This document shows, in pieces, positions 7,333 through 8,302 of a stretch of DNA of 8,302 nucleotides. Origin of the DNA: Lysobacterales bacterium CG02_land_8_20_14_3_00_62_12 (GTDB lineage Bacteria; Pseudomonadota; Gammaproteobacteria; Xanthomonadales; Ahniellaceae). The number at the start of each line of letters is the position of its first letter. Position 1 is the stretch's first letter. Below the pieces are notes generated by a model. The model worked only from the letters and a program-made list of their open reading frames with translations. It was not told the DNA's origin and searched no databases. The position numbers and the translations under genes are program-made. The stretch is taken from positions 3,678 to 11,979 of the forward strand of contig PEUI01000085.1 of NCBI GenBank assembly GCA_002785585.1, in the 5' to 3' direction.

Positions 7333-7662
7333 ATGGCTGCCACCCTTGAAGTTGAGTCCACGCTGACCGACCGCTACCAGACCACAGTGCCGGCGACGGT
7401 GCGTCGCATCCTTCGGCTTGGCAAGCGCGACAAGATCCACTACACGATCCACCCCGGCGGCGAAATCGTACTGACGCGCGTGGATGCCCCCGAAGTTGAC
7501 GACCCGGTGCTCGGTCAGTTCCTGGGTTTCCTGGCGCGCGATATCGCCAGCCATCCGGAGCGCCTGCAGGCCATCGATTCCGACTTCGTGCAACACCTTC
7601 AATCGTTGACCGGCGGTATCGAAGTCGATCTCGATACCCCCCTGTCAGCGGACGATGAATGA
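7333..7662 (+). CDS. prlF: PrlF-type antitoxin (AbrB/SpoVT fold)
   Basis: Antitoxin of a type II TA module: it binds and neutralises the YhaV RNase and represses its own operon. The swapped-hairpin AbrB DNA-binding domain is at about residues 8-50 (TDRYQTTVPATVRRILRLG, then HYTIHPGGEIVLTR). The acidic C-terminal half (51-109) contains FLGFLARDI and ends LSADDE and would hold the toxin. The length of 109 residues is near the roughly 110 of E. coli PrlF, with a similar acidic end. I chose the ATG at 7333 rather than the in-frame ATG at 7288 because the latter lies inside the operator and its extra 15 residues lack homology. A GGAG at 7323-7326 precedes the start by 6 bases. The stop overlaps the toxin start by four bases (ATGA), so the two are translationally coupled. 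Confidence 0.93.
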   Translation: MAATLEVESTLTDRYQTTVPATVRRILRLGKRDKIHYTIHPGGEIVLTRVDAPEVDDPVLGQFLGFLARDIASHPERLQAIDSDFVQHLQSLTGGIEVDLDTPLSADDE

Positions 7663-8171
7663 GTAACAGCAAGCCCGCGCCCTTGCTCATCCACGGTTGG
7701 ACGGTTTTCGCGCACCCGCTATTTCTCGCGCAAATTGAAACCTTCGTCCGGCAGGTCAAGGTATTGAAGGGAAAAGACCCCGTCGGCTACGTAAAGAAGA
7801 ACGCCAACAAGAGGCTGGCGGCGGTCGCCAAACTGGCATTCGATGTCATCCCGCAAGACCCGACGGGGTCGGAGTACCGACAAGGCAACACGCTCGGCGA
7901 CAACTACAAGCACTGGTTTCGGGCTAAATTTTTCCAGCAATACCGCTTGTTCTTTCGCTACCACGCGCCCAGCAAAGTGATCGTGCTGGCGTGGGTGAAC
8001 GATGAGGATACGAAACGTGCCTATGAAAATGGTGACGATGCGTACCGGGTGTTTCGCAAGATGCTCGCGCGCGGCCACCCGCCCGACGATTGGAATCAGC
8101 TACTGAAAGAGGCCAAACCTGCTGCCAAACAATTGCGGGCCAGTATGGCGTCACTGAAGGGATTGCCGTGA
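7659..8171 (+). CDS. yhaV: YhaV-type ribonuclease toxin
   Basis: Toxin of the PrlF-YhaV module, a RelE-superfamily ribonuclease that cleaves mRNA and inhibits growth when antitoxin is lost. Strong family blocks: HGWTVFAHPLF (12-22), LKGKDP (36-41), HWFRAKFFQQYRLFFRYH (85-102), VIVLAWVNDEDT (107-118) and DAYRVFRKMLARGHPPDDW (127-145). Each has a clear counterpart in what I recall of E. coli YhaV. It has 170 residues against about 154 in E. coli; the extra length is a Lys/Ala-rich C-terminal tail after residue 150 and a few N-terminal residues. No frameshift or lost block is visible, so the toxin looks intact. It lies directly behind its antitoxin with a four-base overlap. Confidence 0.94.
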   Translation: MSNSKPAPLLIHGWTVFAHPLFLAQIETFVRQVKVLKGKDPVGYVKKNANKRLAAVAKLAFDVIPQDPTGSEYRQGNTLGDNYKHWFRAKFFQQYRLFFRYHAPSKVIVLAWVNDEDTKRAYENGDDAYRVFRKMLARGHPPDDWNQLLKEAKPAAKQLRASMASLKGLP

Positions 8172-8217
8172 TGATCAACCGCCAGCATTGATACCCAAAA
8201 CCCGCAACGGAGACCCC

Positions 8218-8302
8218 ATGGTGGAGACAGTAAGCCGTCGCGCAGAAATAACTTGCGCAGATTGCGCCGGACTTTCGTTCGCCTGCAAGGCGCACAAAGT
8301 GG
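8218..8302 (+). CDS. Start of an unidentified gene, runs off the window
   Basis: An ATG at 8218 has a good ribosome site (GGAG at 8209-8212, 5 bases of spacing) and opens a frame of 28 codons to the window edge. The visible part begins MVETVSRRAEITCADCAG and contains a CADC pair and a later Cys, which could suit metal binding, but this is too short to assign. It begins 46 bases after the toxin stop on the same strand. It may be a real gene or a chance frame. Confidence 0.4.
   Translation, partial: MVETVSRRAEITCADCAGLSFACKAHKV

Noticed and set aside
7924..8295. Minus-strand frame (123 codons) opposite the toxin's 3' half
   Set aside because: It overlaps well-conserved YhaV coding sequence and shows no recognisable domain.

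Overview
The window reads as chromosomal DNA from a GC-rich proteobacterium, most likely a gammaproteobacterium. The pointers are a cbb3 oxidase operon, a YehS/DUF1456 protein, a PrlF-YhaV toxin-antitoxin pair and short interspersed palindromic repeats. The genus cannot be named from sequence alone.

Layout. Positions 1-1958 (minus strand) hold ccoN and the first 171 codons of ccoO, the catalytic and first cytochrome subunits of the high-affinity cbb3 oxidase. A perfect FNR/FixK-type palindrome lies about 57 bases before ccoN, so low-oxygen control is likely. Next on the minus strand is a secreted S1/P1-type zinc nuclease (2139-2963) whose last codons and stop lie in a tandem heptanucleotide repeat. 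After an intergenic stretch with a palindromic repeat come a membrane-anchored LtaS/sulfatase-fold protein (3263-5035, probable TTG start) and a subfamily-I haloalkane dehalogenase (5113-6084), both on the minus strand and close enough to be co-transcribed.

A 478-base divergent intergenic region (6085-6562) carries a second copy of the palindromic repeat, an inverted partial copy about 80 bases further on, and two related short palindromes. To its right are a yehS-like DUF1456 gene (6563-7033, plus strand), the C-terminal remnant of a histidine phosphatase gene on the minus strand (about 7062-7240), and a complete prlF-yhaV toxin-antitoxin module (7333-8171, plus strand) with a dense inverted-repeat operator before it. 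A new reading frame begins at 8218 and runs off the window.

How it fits together. The left part is ordinary respiratory and envelope metabolism. The right part looks accessory: a TA module beside a truncated gene suggests a past insertion or deletion. I found no clearly new multi-gene system. The most worthwhile points are the heptamer repeat at the nuclease stop, the TA operator next to the gene remnant, the repeat-rich divergent region, and the intact catalytic set of the dehalogenase.
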